Notes: a model not told the origin generated them from the sequence alone. A stretch of DNA of 64,000 nt from UBA668 sp040081465 (GCA_040081465.1 JBEBGL010000005.1:62001-126000), one strand, 5' to 3'. Shown: positions 52,940 to 62,655, counted from the stretch's first letter. Numbers and translations: made by a program.

Positions 52940-54025
52940 GTGCGCGTCGTTGCCAAGATCGGAACCTCGTCACTGACCAATCAGCTCGGTGTCATCGACG
53001 CGCAGGTCATCGACTCGCTCTGCGATCAGTTGGCGGCGCTACGCGCTGCCGGCCACGAGGTACTGCTGGTTAGTTCGGGTGCGGTGTCGGCCGGCGTTGC
53101 TGCGCTGGGGTTGAAGGCGCGACCAAGCGACGTAGTCACGCTGCAAGCGATCTCCGCGGCCGGGCAGAGTCGGTTGATGGAGACGTACAACCAGTCGCTC
53201 GCCCGCCACGGACTAGTCGCGGCGCAGGTCTTGCTGGTGCCGCACGACTTTGTTGATCGCCGGCAGTACTTGCACGCACGACAAACCCTCGTCCGACTGT
53301 TGGAACTCGGGTGCATCCCGATTGTCAACGAGAACGACGCGATTGCTAGCGACGAGATTCGCTACGGCGACAACGATCGCATAGCAGCGCTCGTAGCCCA
53401 CAACGTCGCTGCCGATGTGTTGGTTCTGCTCACAGACACACCCGGCCTGTTCACTTCCGATCCCCGCCGCGATGCCGCCGCCACTCTCATCGAGGTAGTG
53501 GCAGCCGACGACCCGTTGCTGTCGGTGGCCGCAACCTCGTCGAGCGATTCCCGCGGCAGTGGTGGGATGGCATCGAAGTTGTCGGCTGCGCGTATGGCGT
53601 CGTGGTCGGGCGTGCGCGCAGTGATCGCCGATGCATCGCGCCCAAACGCGCTCGTCGACGCAGTCGCTGGAAAGTCTGTGGGCACGACGTTCTTGGCCAG
53701 TAGCCGCAACCTTCCGGCGCGCAAGTTATGGATCGGATTCGCCACCAACGTGGAAGGCGCAATCGTCATTGACGACGGTGCCAGACGTGCGCTCGTCGAG
53801 CGCGGTACGTCACTGTTGCCGGCCGGTGTCGTTGATGTCGCCGGTGACTTTGTCGAGGGCGACGTCGTTGAAGTGCGTGATTCGGCGGGCGTGACGGTTG
53901 CCCGCGGTATGGCACTGAGTGACGCTGAAGTAGTGCGCGAGTTCAAGGGCAGGCGCACAACCGACCTGCCCTCTCACGTTGCTCACGAGGTCATCCACCG
54001 CGACGACCTGCTAGTGCTCGTCTAG
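52940..54025 (+). CDS. proB: Glutamate 5-kinase
   Basis: A 361-residue kinase for the first step of proline synthesis. The amino-acid-kinase domain has 'VVAKIGTSSLTN', 'VLLVSSGAVSAGVAALGL', 'NENDAIASDEIRYGDNDRIA' and 'LLTDTPGLFTSDPR'. A C-terminal PUA domain follows ('LLPAGVVDVAGDFVEGDVVE'). GTG start 52940, two bases after obgE, a common pairing in Actinobacteria. proA is not in the window. The TAG stop is interleaved with the stop of the converging murJ. Confidence 0.95.
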   Translation: MRVVAKIGTSSLTNQLGVIDAQVIDSLCDQLAALRAAGHEVLLVSSGAVSAGVAALGLKARPSDVVTLQAISAAGQSRLMETYNQSLARHGLVAAQVLLVPHDFVDRRQYLHARQTLVRLLELGCIPIVNENDAIASDEIRYGDNDRIAALVAHNVAADVLVLLTDTPGLFTSDPRRDAAATLIEVVAADDPLLSVAATSSSDSRGSGGMASKLSAARMASWSGVRAVIADASRPNALVDAVAGKSVGTTFLASSRNLPARKLWIGFATNVEGAIVIDDGARRALVERGTSLLPAGVVDVAGDFVEGDVVEVRDSAGVTVARGMALSDAEVVREFKGRRTTDLPSHVAHEVIHRDDLLVLV

Positions 54026-55599
54026 CTGGCTCGGCTGAATCGACTGCGAATTGCTTGCAGTTCCGGCGAACGCAGCAGCGCCAACACACCGACGTAGACC
54101 GCGATGCCGACGACGCCGGAAACACTCACCCGCACTAGTGCGGCCATTCCGTCGTTGCCGCCCACAACGCGTGCCACCGCCCATGTGGCTTCGGCCATGA
54201 CTCCTGCGGCCAGCGTCATCCGATACAGCGCGGCGAGTATTGGTCGTAGCGGGAAGCCCGCGATCTTGTACGAGAGAATCTGCAGTGTCCACAGCGCCGC
54301 GACGAAATAGGCGATTGCGAAGGCCGCAGCTATGCCGAGTACGCCGAAGCGGTCGTAGAGCGCGAAGGCAAGCACGATCTGCAGAATGTTCTCGCAGAGG
54401 TTGATCATGTACGCAGTTCGCGGGTCTTGGTGTGCGTAGAACACGCGCAACGCAAAGAGGTATACGGAGAAGGCGCCGAGCCCGAGTGCGAAACCCGCGA
54501 GCGCGCGGCTCGCTACCAATGCGTCGGCGCTGCTGTATTCGCCATGCTGAAGGGCTAGGCCGATGATCGGGCGGCGCAACACGAACAGACCGAATCCGGC
54601 GGGGATGGTGAGCATCGCGACTAGCCGCAGTCCGAGGTCGGTGCGGTCGATCAAGCGGTCGCGTCGATGTTCGGCCACCGCCTGCGACATCTCGGGCAGG
54701 AAGGTGGTCACGATCGACATCGCCAACAATCCGTGCGGCAACATCAGGAACGTGAAGGCATTCGTGTACGCGGTCTGGTTGCCTTCTCCGCTGCGCACCA
54801 GCAGGTTCTGCACGACGATGATCGCCAACTGGTTCATTGCCACGTAGCCGAGCGCCCATCCCGACAACTTGCGCAACTGTTGAACGGCCGGATCGCGAAA
54901 CGCAGGCCGGAAGCCGAGGGGCGCACCCGACCTGGCCAGCGACGGCAGCAGAGTCACGGCCATCACGGCGATGCCGATCGTGGCGCCGAACCCCAATGTC
55001 ATCCGCAAGCGGTCGTTGGTCAATACGTCGCCCAACTCGGCCGTGGCTCCGCCAAGCGCGCTTGGCACGAGCAGCAGCGATCCGATGATCACTACGTTCG
55101 AGAGGGCAGGCGCCCAAGCGGCCGCGAAGTACTGCTTCCGCGCGTGTAACTCGGCCGTCGCGATCGAGTTGACGCCGTAGAAGAAGATCTGGATCAAGAA
55201 GAAGGCGGCGAGTGTTCCGCCCACCTCGCGGTAGAGGTCGAGGTCGACGCCCTCTGCGGTGGCGGATGCGTAGATGCTGAAGAGCCATGGCGCACAGACG
55301 ACGGCGATCGCGGTGACGGCTGCGATGACGACAACTGCGACCGAACGGACCGCCACCTCGCCGTGGTCGTTCTTGTCGTGGCGCAACTGCGTGAACAACG
55401 GGACGAGTGCCGACGACAAGATGCCGCCGATGACCAGTTCGTAGATCAGGTTGGGGGTCGCGTTTGCCTGGTTATAGGCATCGGTTAGCGCTGACTTGCC
55501 CAGGACGGCCCCGAACACGGCGACCCTGACCAACCCGGTGACTCGTGAGAGCGCGGTACCGGAAGCGACGGCGACATTCGATCGCAGCAGGCCGCCCAT
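54022..55599 (-). CDS. murJ: Lipid II flippase MurJ/MviN
   Basis: A 525-residue MOP-superfamily flippase with about 14 membrane helices, which moves the peptidoglycan precursor lipid II across the membrane. Family marks are the N-terminal 'VASGTALSRVTGLVRVAVFG', 'LTDAYNQANATPNLIYELVI' with 'LSSALVPLF', and 'LLPHGLLAMSIVTTFLPEMS'. No C-terminal kinase-like domain, unlike the mycobacterial MviN. Start at ATG 55599, divergent from the MoxR gene. Confidence 0.92.
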   Translation of the reverse strand: MGGLLRSNVAVASGTALSRVTGLVRVAVFGAVLGKSALTDAYNQANATPNLIYELVIGGILSSALVPLFTQLRHDKNDHGEVAVRSVAVVVIAAVTAIAVVCAPWLFSIYASATAEGVDLDLYREVGGTLAAFFLIQIFFYGVNSIATAELHARKQYFAAAWAPALSNVVIIGSLLLVPSALGGATAELGDVLTNDRLRMTLGFGATIGIAVMAVTLLPSLARSGAPLGFRPAFRDPAVQQLRKLSGWALGYVAMNQLAIIVVQNLLVRSGEGNQTAYTNAFTFLMLPHGLLAMSIVTTFLPEMSQAVAEHRRDRLIDRTDLGLRLVAMLTIPAGFGLFVLRRPIIGLALQHGEYSSADALVASRALAGFALGLGAFSVYLFALRVFYAHQDPRTAYMINLCENILQIVLAFALYDRFGVLGIAAAFAIAYFVAALWTLQILSYKIAGFPLRPILAALYRMTLAAGVMAEATWAVARVVGGNDGMAALVRVSVSGVVGIAVYVGVLALLRSPELQAIRSRFSRAS

Positions 55600-55661
55600 C
55601 GCCTGTGAGGGTATCGCAGGTCAATTGATGGCTCCGTGCAACACGAAAGTAGGCTGGCCGT

Positions 55662-56528
55662 ATGGCTCATCGATTCGAGAGCGTTCAGCAGGTCCGCGAT
55701 GGGCTCAAGAGCGTCAATTACCTAGCGGACGAAGGCATTGCTGGCGTCGTGTTCATTGCCGACCGACTTGGCAAGCCCGTGCTGATCGAGGGTCCGGCCG
55801 GTACCGGCAAGACCCAGCTCGCGAAGAGCATCGCCGAGACGACTGGCGCGCGGCTGATTCGCCTGCAGTGCTACGAGGGTCTCGACGAGAGCAAAGCGCT
55901 ATACGAGTGGAACTACAAGAAGCAGCTGCTTCGCATCCAAGCTGACAAGAACAGCGACTCGTGGAGCGATGTGCACGACGACATCTTCAGCGACGAGTTC
56001 TTGCTGACGCGTCCGTTGCTCGAGGCGATTACTGCCGACGACCCCGTGGTGTTGTTGATCGACGAAGTCGATCGCGTCGAAGTCGAGACAGAAGCGTTGC
56101 TGCTCGAGATTCTTTCCGAGTATCAGGTTTCGATTCCCGAGCTCGGAACCATCACTGCCAAGCAGATTCCGCTGGTGTTCCTCACGTCCAACAACACTCG
56201 CGAACTGAGCGAGGCGCTCAAGCGTCGGTGCTTGTACTTGCATGTCGATTACCCCGACATGGATCGCGAGAAGGAAATCGTTCTCACCAAGGTTCCCGGT
56301 GTCAGCGACAACCTGGCCGACCAAATTGCTCGCATCGTGCGCAGCATCCGCCAGCTCGACCTCAAGAAGGCGCCAAGTGTTAGCGAAACCATCGACTGGG
56401 CGCGCACCTTGGTGCTATTGGGCATCGAGAGCATCGACGCACAACAGGCCAAGGACACGCTGCACATCTTGCTGAAGTATCAGACCGACATCGCCAAGGC
56501 TGCCAAAGAGCTTTCCGTCGACAAATAG
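55662..56528 (+). CDS. MoxR-family AAA+ ATPase
   Basis: A 288-residue AAA+ ATPase. Walker A 'EGPAGTGKTQLAKSIAETTG', Walker B 'VVLLIDEVDRVEVETEALLL', sensor 1 'VFLTSNNTRELSEALKRRCL' with the arginine finger. It belongs to the MoxR branch linked to VWA-domain chaperones that mature enzymes, as for CO dehydrogenase (CoxD/CoxE). The VWA partner is encoded 45 bases downstream; no Cox subunits are in the window. Confidence 0.9.
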   Translation: MAHRFESVQQVRDGLKSVNYLADEGIAGVVFIADRLGKPVLIEGPAGTGKTQLAKSIAETTGARLIRLQCYEGLDESKALYEWNYKKQLLRIQADKNSDSWSDVHDDIFSDEFLLTRPLLEAITADDPVVLLIDEVDRVEVETEALLLEILSEYQVSIPELGTITAKQIPLVFLTSNNTRELSEALKRRCLYLHVDYPDMDREKEIVLTKVPGVSDNLADQIARIVRSIRQLDLKKAPSVSETIDWARTLVLLGIESIDAQQAKDTLHILLKYQTDIAKAAKELSVDK

Positions 56529-56573
56529 TCGCACCGAGACCACACGACACATAGACGAACGACACATCACGCC

Positions 56574-58007
56574 ATGCTCGATCTGCTCGCCGGCTTCGTC
56601 TCCGAACTTCGTAACGCGGGACTGCCGGTCAGCCTGACCGAGAACCTCGACGCGATGGAGGCGGTGCAACACATCCCGATCGAAGATCGCCAGGCGTTCA
56701 AGTACGCCCTCGGTGCGACGCTGGTGAAGAACAACGCACACTGGCGCGCCTTCGAGACCGTGTTCGAGGTGTACTTCAGCTTGCGCGGCCCTGAGTACCG
56801 CATTGCCGAGGGTGGGGAAGACCTCGACGAGATGTGGCGCGAGATGCAAGAGCAAATGCGCGAGGGCGACGGCAAGGGCGCTCAGGGTGGCGGCCTCGAC
56901 GGGTTGACCCCCGAGGAGTTGGCGCAACTATTGATGCAAGCGCTGATGAACGGCGACCAAGCGATGATGCGGGCTCTGGCGCGACAGGCCGTGCAGAGGT
57001 TCGCCGGGATGGAGCCCGGTCGTCCGGTCGGCGGTACCTATTACCTATACCGCACGCTGCGCAACCTCGACCTCGATGCGATGCTCGAGAAATTGATGGA
57101 AGCCAGCCGACAGCAGGCGGGCGAGTTGACGCAGCTTGAGGAACGCCTCGAGCACGACGAGTACAACGACCGTATCGAGCAGTTCAAGAAGGAAATCGAA
57201 GCCGAGATTCGCCGCCGGCTAGTTGCCGATCGTGGTGCGGAGGCGATGGCCAAGACACTGCGCAAGCCGTTGCCGGAAGACGTCGAGTTCATGCATGCAT
57301 CGCGGGAAGAGATGCAGAACTTGAAGAAGGCTTTGCAACCGCTGACCCGCAAGTTGGCCGCGCGACTAGCACGCAAGCGCCGCCACGGCCGCAAAGGTGC
57401 TCTCGACTTCCGCAGCACGGTGCGCCATTCGCTCAGCTACGGCGGCGTTCCAGCTGAACCGAAGTTCAAGTACCCGCGGCCGGCGAAGCCCGAGCTGATG
57501 GTTGTCGCCGATATCTCCGGATCAGTCGCCGCCTTCGCCCGCTTCACGTTGATGCTGGTGTACGCCATGCAAGGGCAATTCTCGAAGGTGCGCTCGTTCG
57601 TGTTCATCGACGGCATCGACGAGGTGACCGACTATTTCAAGGGCGAGGAAGACATCGCGCAAGCAATTCATCGCGTGAACACCGAGGCCGATGTCGTGTG
57701 GGTCGATGGCCACAGTGACTACGGCCACGCGTTTGAAGTGTTCTGGGAGCGGTACGGCAAGAGTGTTGGCCCGAAAACGACCGTGCTTCTGCTCGGCGAC
57801 GCGCGCAACAATTACCACGCGAGTCAGGCGTGGGTCGTGAAGGAGATGCAACAGAAGGCGCGGCACGTGTACTGGCTGAACCCCGAGCCGCGCAGCTATT
57901 GGAACACTGGCGACTCGATTGTCGGCGACTACGGCACGCATACCGACGGCGTGTTCGAGTGTCGCAATCTGCGGCAGCTGGAAGCGTTCGTCGAGAAGTT
58001 GGCATGA
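56574..58007 (+). CDS. VWA-domain protein, CoxE-like
   Basis: A 477-residue protein with a helical, charged N-terminal half (~1-290, including a long Glu/Arg coiled region at ~190-260) and a C-terminal von Willebrand A domain (~300-470). The MIDAS motif DxSxS is intact in 'MVVADISGSVAAFARF', with the later Thr/Asp sites in 'WVDGHSDYGHAFEVF'. It pairs with the MoxR ATPase as a metal- or cofactor-insertion or protein-remodelling unit. The stop overlaps the next gene by ATGA. Confidence 0.88.
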   Translation: MLDLLAGFVSELRNAGLPVSLTENLDAMEAVQHIPIEDRQAFKYALGATLVKNNAHWRAFETVFEVYFSLRGPEYRIAEGGEDLDEMWREMQEQMREGDGKGAQGGGLDGLTPEELAQLLMQALMNGDQAMMRALARQAVQRFAGMEPGRPVGGTYYLYRTLRNLDLDAMLEKLMEASRQQAGELTQLEERLEHDEYNDRIEQFKKEIEAEIRRRLVADRGAEAMAKTLRKPLPEDVEFMHASREEMQNLKKALQPLTRKLAARLARKRRHGRKGALDFRSTVRHSLSYGGVPAEPKFKYPRPAKPELMVVADISGSVAAFARFTLMLVYAMQGQFSKVRSFVFIDGIDEVTDYFKGEEDIAQAIHRVNTEADVVWVDGHSDYGHAFEVFWERYGKSVGPKTTVLLLGDARNNYHASQAWVVKEMQQKARHVYWLNPEPRSYWNTGDSIVGDYGTHTDGVFECRNLRQLEAFVEKLA

Positions 58008-58468
58008 CCCCCAGGCAGGTCGTGCCGCCGAGCCTGCTGACACATGTCGCGCTGCCTGTCCGCGATCTCGACGCGACACTTGCGTTCTACGCGAAGTACA
58101 CGACGCTGCTGAAGATCCACGAGCGGCGCGATCCCATCACTGGAGCGCCGTCGGCCTGGCTCGCCAATGAACGCGATATCACTGGGCCGGGAGCTGCGCG
58201 CTTCGTCATCGTGTTGATCGGTGGTGGCCTCAACACCGACATCACCGGCGACATCAAGGAGGAGTACGGGTTCCTGCGCTCGATTTCTCACCTTGGGATT
58301 TCGTTGAACTCTCGCGAGGAGGTCGACCAGATCGCGGCGATGGCGAAGGACGAAGGCTGTCTGTTGCTTGGGCCGATGTATACCGATGAAGTCGTCGGCT
58401 ATATCTGCGTGATTACCGACCCCGATGGCAACAACGTCGAGTTCTCAGTCGAGCAAATCCTCGGATAG
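58004..58468 (+). CDS. Glyoxalase/bleomycin-resistance (VOC) fold protein
   Basis: A 154-residue vicinal-oxygen-chelate protein. 'LTHVALPVRDLDATLAFYAK' opens the first beta-alpha-beta-beta-beta module with a metal-ligand His, and 'CVITDPDGNNVEFSVEQ' closes the second with a Glu ligand; 'ISHLGISLNSREEVD' supplies the middle His. It might act on a small thiol adduct or a dioxygenase substrate; nothing specific can be said. ATG at 58004 overlaps the VWA stop; its 3' end overlaps the converging lipoprotein gene by 24 bases. Confidence 0.85.
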   Translation: MTPRQVVPPSLLTHVALPVRDLDATLAFYAKYTTLLKIHERRDPITGAPSAWLANERDITGPGAARFVIVLIGGGLNTDITGDIKEEYGFLRSISHLGISLNSREEVDQIAAMAKDEGCLLLGPMYTDEVVGYICVITDPDGNNVEFSVEQILG

Positions 58469-59596
58469 GTCGACCTCGTCGGCGAACGCGTCGAGCGTGA
58501 GCTCGGCGAACTGTTCCGCGAATTCACCCGCTGCGATCCGCACGTAGAGATCATCCATTGCCGCCTGCTGTTCCGGCGACGGATTGCAGATGATGGCCCC
58601 TACTTGTGGGTCGACACCAACCTTGAATGTTCTCGTCTGCCCCTCCGAGAAACTGCCGTCGATGATGCCTGGTAGTACGGCGCGGAGATAGTCGCCGCCA
58701 TCGAAACGAACTGCGATGCCGTACGCCAACTCGCTGTCGTCGCACGCAGTCGACGAGCCCGCACTGAGCGCGATTACCCCTGCAACGTTGGCGTCCGTCA
58801 CCACAGCGCGGTGAGCGCCGTCAAGGAATGGCAAGACGGCGTGGTTTCGCTCGTCGACCGCCGTGCGAAACGCCGCCTGTGCGTTGGTGGTGTTGTCGAA
58901 GTCGTAGTTCAATGTGCCCGTTCGTACGTAGGTCAGGCGGAAAGAATCATCAACCGTCCGCAAGGCGTCTTCGAACGACCTCCGAAGCTGCTTCTCGAAG
59001 CCGAGGTCGCAACAACTGATGATCGTGGCCCGACGCTCGCCGATTGCCTCCAACAGCAACCCCGTTGCGAAGCCCGCGGTGTAGCCAATCTCTGCGCCAT
59101 CGTGGGTGCTCTGCGCCAAGCCTGGGTGCTCGGGGATACCGGCACCGCAGTTGCAGTACCAATAGATATCCGGGTTCTGCTTGATGACGTCGGCCAGCGG
59201 TAGCGCAATCGCGGCAGCACCAATGACGATGATGTCGACGCCTTGTTGGGCGAGGCCACCGATCAGCGTTGCTGCGTCTTCAGGACGGATTCTGTCGATG
59301 ACGATGGGTGCGGCAAAGCTGTTCAGGATCGAGAATTCTTTGGCCGCATCAACGATGCCTTGCGACCATCCGCCGCCGTCAGCAGGACCCGTCGTTGCAA
59401 CGCCAAACACAACGTCACCGTCACGGTTGAAGTCGAGAGGGTCTGGCGGGCGCGCATTCGTCGGTGGAACCGAGGTTGAAATTTGGGTGGTGCCAGCGAT
59501 GGTGATTCCAGCGGTGGTGGTGTCGCTGGCGTCGAGTCCGTCATCGCTACAAGCGGCGGTGACAAGGCTGACGGCTGCGAGCGCAGACAGATACAC
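58445..59596 (-). CDS. BMP-family substrate-binding lipoprotein
   Basis: About 383 residues. A short hydrophobic signal ending in a lipobox (LVTAAC) is followed by a Thr/Ser-rich linker and a basic-membrane-protein (Med/BmpA) fold: 'VVFGVATTGPADGGGWSQGI', 'GLAQQGVDIIVIGAAA', and 'HDGAEIGYTAGFATGLLLEA'. Relatives bind purine nucleosides for ABC uptake, but no permease or ATPase is adjacent. The start is uncertain: no ATG is near the signal peptide, and GTG at 59596 gives a signal with a weak n-region. It is divergent from the GMC gene. Confidence 0.75.
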   Translation of the reverse strand: MYLSALAAVSLVTAACSDDGLDASDTTTAGITIAGTTQISTSVPPTNARPPDPLDFNRDGDVVFGVATTGPADGGGWSQGIVDAAKEFSILNSFAAPIVIDRIRPEDAATLIGGLAQQGVDIIVIGAAAIALPLADVIKQNPDIYWYCNCGAGIPEHPGLAQSTHDGAEIGYTAGFATGLLLEAIGERRATIISCCDLGFEKQLRRSFEDALRTVDDSFRLTYVRTGTLNYDFDNTTNAQAAFRTAVDERNHAVLPFLDGAHRAVVTDANVAGVIALSAGSSTACDDSELAYGIAVRFDGGDYLRAVLPGIIDGSFSEGQTRTFKVGVDPQVGAIICNPSPEQQAAMDDLYVRIAAGEFAEQFAELTLDAFADEVDLSEDLLD

Positions 59597-59674
59597 GGCT
59601 CCACTTCGAATGTGGGCGACGATAGCAGCGAGCCTTGGAACCTGGCCTGCGAGTCCGCCGCTAGCGTCGGCCGA

Positions 59675-60946
59675 GTGAAGCGACCTGATGTCGTGGTCGT
59701 GGGCGCCGGCGCCGCCGGTTGTGTGGTTGCCGCGCGACTCAGCGAGCGAATAGACCGGTCGGTTCTCTTGTTGGAGGCCGGCCCGGATAACGCCGAGCCG
59801 ATCCGGCGGTGGCCGAGTCTCAGCGCCACTCGCACGCCACAGCAGCAACCAATGGGGTACGTCTCCGGGTTCGGAGTTGGTGGGTCAGCCGCGCTGAACG
59901 CAATGGTCGCGAATGTGGGAGAGCCCGACGACTACGACGAGTGGGAGCGCGTCTACGGATGCTTCGGTTGGAGCTGGCGCGATGTGCGGCCATGGTTCCG
60001 ACATGTCGCGCTGCCAATGCGACGCGCTCGGCGAAGCGAGCTTGGTCCACTGTCGGCTGCAGTGTTGTCGGCTCTTAGTGGTGCCGAGCGCGCACGGTTG
60101 AATCGCACACGGGACGGCCGCAGGGCTTCTGTGAACGAGGTCTATCTCGACCCAGCACGCGGGCGTGCCAACCTTCAGGTACGTCCGAACGTGCTGGTCG
60201 ATCGCGTCTTGTTCGAGGGCCGTCGCGCCGTCGGCGTGATGTTGGCAGACGGCGAGACCATCGAAGCTGCGACGATCGTCGTGTGCGCTGGCGCGTTGCA
60301 TACGCCTGCGATCTTGCTGCGCAGTGGGGTTGATCGCGAGGGAGTCGGTCGTGGCTTGCATGACCATCCATCGATCTCGGTTCCGTTGACTGCAAGTAGC
60401 GCGAGGCCGGCGCGCTCGATGCTTGCAGTTTCGGTCATGGCTCGCGCATCGCATGCCGCCACACACGATCTACAGATCGTGCCAATTGACGCGGCCGACG
60501 GACCATCGCTGATGGCTGCCGCAATGCGCGTGTACTCGCGTGGACAGGTTCGACTGAGTTCGTCGGTGGCAACGGTCGATCCGATCGTCGAGTTCAACAT
60601 GCTGACCGACGAACGCGACCTCGAATTGCTGCGCGCTGCGGCTCAACTGGTCGCGGCGACCTCTAGGCAGCCGGCAGTCTCGGCGGTGGGAGTTGCCGAA
60701 GCGATCTCGATGACCGACGAGTCCTTGCGCGCCGCCGTCGGCGATTACTTCCACGCGGCCGGCTCGTGCCGGATGGGCGCAGCTGATGATCGGCTTGCCG
60801 TGGTCGACGAACGCTGCCGAGTCATCGGGTACCAATCGCTCGTCGTCTGCGATGCCTCAGTGATGCCGAACCTTCCAAGGGGGAACCCGTGTCTACCGAC
60901 GGTGATGATCGCTGAGCGTGTGTCGGCGATGCTGCAGAGTGAGTGA
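59675..60946 (+). CDS. GMC-family FAD oxidoreductase
   Basis: A 423-residue flavoprotein of the glucose-methanol-choline family, shorter than the usual 500-560. FAD motif 'VVVVGAGAAGCVVAARLSER' with 'VLLLEAGPDN', signature 'GFGVGGSAALNAMVANVGEP', and C-terminal 'HAAGSCRMG' followed by 'VVCDASVMPNLPRGNPCLPT', with the catalytic His and Asn/His pair. The shortening lies mainly in the substrate-binding half. GTG at 59675. The MBL-fold gene follows after 12 bases, so alcohol-substrate oxidation and a hydrolase step may be linked. Confidence 0.88.
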   Translation: MKRPDVVVVGAGAAGCVVAARLSERIDRSVLLLEAGPDNAEPIRRWPSLSATRTPQQQPMGYVSGFGVGGSAALNAMVANVGEPDDYDEWERVYGCFGWSWRDVRPWFRHVALPMRRARRSELGPLSAAVLSALSGAERARLNRTRDGRRASVNEVYLDPARGRANLQVRPNVLVDRVLFEGRRAVGVMLADGETIEAATIVVCAGALHTPAILLRSGVDREGVGRGLHDHPSISVPLTASSARPARSMLAVSVMARASHAATHDLQIVPIDAADGPSLMAAAMRVYSRGQVRLSSSVATVDPIVEFNMLTDERDLELLRAAAQLVAATSRQPAVSAVGVAEAISMTDESLRAAVGDYFHAAGSCRMGAADDRLAVVDERCRVIGYQSLVVCDASVMPNLPRGNPCLPTVMIAERVSAMLQSE

Positions 60947-60958
60947 TAAGAAGGCACG

Positions 60959-61921
60959 ATGTCTCGCGACACGACCACTGCGAACGGGCTACATGAGTTA
61001 GGCGACGGTTGCTACGCCTACTTGCAATCCACTGGCAGCTGGGGATGGAGTAACGCTGGGTTGGTAGTCGGCGACGGTGCGTCTCTGCTTGTCGACACGC
61101 TGTTCGATTTGCGCCTGACTGAAGCCATGTTGCAATCGATGGCGCGGCTGACCGCCGTTGCACCGATCGCCACGCTGCTCAACACCCACGCCAATGGGGA
61201 TCACTGTTACGGCAACCAACTGGTCGAGGGCGCGGAGATCGTGGCCTCGGTTGCAACGGCGACAGAGATGACGGAAGTTCCGCCAGCGATGCTGCATGCG
61301 TTGAACAACGCGCCTGGCGAGCTTGGCGCGCTTTTCCGCTACTTCTTCGGCGCGTTCGATTTCGATGGAATCGATGTGCGGCTGCCGACGCGCACGTTTG
61401 AGGGCCGGCTTGAGGTCGAGGTCGGTGGTCGTGTGATTGAACTGATCGAAGTCGGGCCGGCTCACACCAAGGGCGACACGATTGCCGTTGTTCCCGACGC
61501 CAAGACTGTCTACACGGGCGACATTCTGTTCATCGGCGGGACGCCAATCGTTTGGGCTGGGCCTTTGTCGAACTGGGTTGCCGCCTGCGACCTGCTGCTG
61601 GGTATGGATGTCGAAACTGTCGTGCCGGGTCACGGACCAGTCACGGACAAGGCCGGTGTAGTCGGCGTGCGTGACTATCTCGCCTTCGTCGAGTCGTCCG
61701 CCGCCCAACATCACGCTGCCGGCATCGATGCATGGGATGCTGCGCGTGATATCGCCCGCGAAATTGGTGCGCGCGACGAGTTTCGCGGACTGAGCGAGTT
61801 CGGTCGCATAACGGTCAACGTCGACACCGCGTACCGCAGTCTCGACTCAAGCTACGTCGCCCCCGATGTCGTCGAACAGTTCCGCCGAATGGCAGCGCTC
61901 GAAGGCTTCCAATTCGCCTAG
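60959..61921 (+). CDS. Metallo-beta-lactamase-fold hydrolase
   Basis: A 320-residue MBL protein. The metal motif is 'NTHANGDHCYGN': HxHxDH reads His-Ala-Asn-Gly-Asp-His here, with Asn for the second His. Later ligands are His in 'VGPAHTKGDTIAV', Asp in 'VYTGDILFIGG' and His in 'VPGHGPVTDK'. This variant resembles the SoxH/quinoprotein-relay group seen beside oxidoreductases. Function unknown, hydrolysis of a lactone or thioester is possible. Its stop shares CTAG with the stop of the converging SURF1 gene. Confidence 0.85.
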   Translation: MSRDTTTANGLHELGDGCYAYLQSTGSWGWSNAGLVVGDGASLLVDTLFDLRLTEAMLQSMARLTAVAPIATLLNTHANGDHCYGNQLVEGAEIVASVATATEMTEVPPAMLHALNNAPGELGALFRYFFGAFDFDGIDVRLPTRTFEGRLEVEVGGRVIELIEVGPAHTKGDTIAVVPDAKTVYTGDILFIGGTPIVWAGPLSNWVAACDLLLGMDVETVVPGHGPVTDKAGVVGVRDYLAFVESSAAQHHAAGIDAWDAARDIAREIGARDEFRGLSEFGRITVNVDTAYRSLDSSYVAPDVVEQFRRMAALEGFQFA

Positions 61922-62634
61922 GTGCCCGCCAGCTTGCGAGCGGTTTTGCGCACTGCGAACACCCAGCCGATGACGACGGACACGCTGAAGATGAACCACT
62001 GAATTGCGTAGCTGAGGTGCGGTCCGTTGCTTGATGACGGCAGCGGAACAGGCAGCAGTGCAGTCGAATCGGCGGGCAGCGACGTGAGCATCTCGATGTA
62101 CATCGGCGCGACGGGTTCGTCGAACTGCGCGGCGATTGCGGGCACGTCTATGCGCCGAATCTCGACGACATCCGGCGTGTCATCGTCGTCGCGTTGATCG
62201 GTTCCGCCGGATTGACTGGCCCTCAGTCGTCCGACGACTCGTACTTCGCCACTGGGCGGCGGGGCCAGCTCGTTCTCGAACGCGAGAAACCCGCGGTTGA
62301 CTAGCACCAGCGAGCCGTCGGCAAGTTGCAATGCGTTGACAGGGTCGCTGCCGGAAGTGTTGCCCTGCGAAAGGTTGACCACCTCGTACTGAGCCCCGAC
62401 GTAGGTGCCGGTGACCTCGACTTGGCGATACTCGGCGGCATCCGGATCAGCCAGCGACACTTCCGCAAGCGGCACCGGGGCAGCAGTGGTTTGCGCGGCG
62501 ACTCGATCGTTCAGCGCCTGACGCTCGTCGAGTCGACGTAGTTGCCAGAACGCCAGGTTGATCATGACCACGATCGCCCCGATGCAAAGCAGATGAAACC
62601 CAATCCACTTAGGCCGGACGAGAAACGAGTACAT
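61918..62634 (-). CDS. SURF1-family cytochrome oxidase biogenesis protein
   Basis: A 238-residue SURF1 protein with two membrane helices, near residues 12-30 and 210-228, flanking an extracytoplasmic domain. Family marks are 'FHLLCIGAIVVMINLAFWQL' with 'RRLDERQALNDRV', 'YRQVEVTGTYVG', 'LVNRGFL' and the C-terminal 'HLSYAIQWFIFSVSVVIGW'. It helps insert haem a into cytochrome c oxidase; no oxidase genes are in the window. The palindromic element copy 2 lies just upstream. Confidence 0.9.
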   Translation of the reverse strand: MYSFLVRPKWIGFHLLCIGAIVVMINLAFWQLRRLDERQALNDRVAAQTTAAPVPLAEVSLADPDAAEYRQVEVTGTYVGAQYEVVNLSQGNTSGSDPVNALQLADGSLVLVNRGFLAFENELAPPPSGEVRVVGRLRASQSGGTDQRDDDDTPDVVEIRRIDVPAIAAQFDEPVAPMYIEMLTSLPADSTALLPVPLPSSSNGPHLSYAIQWFIFSVSVVIGWVFAVRKTARKLAGT

Positions 62635-62655
62635 CCCGCCGACGGTAGCGGCAGC

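Noticed and set aside
54011..55288. Second reverse-strand open frame of 425 codons over murJ
   Set aside because: Shifted-frame shadow of murJ; Arg-rich translation without membrane segments.
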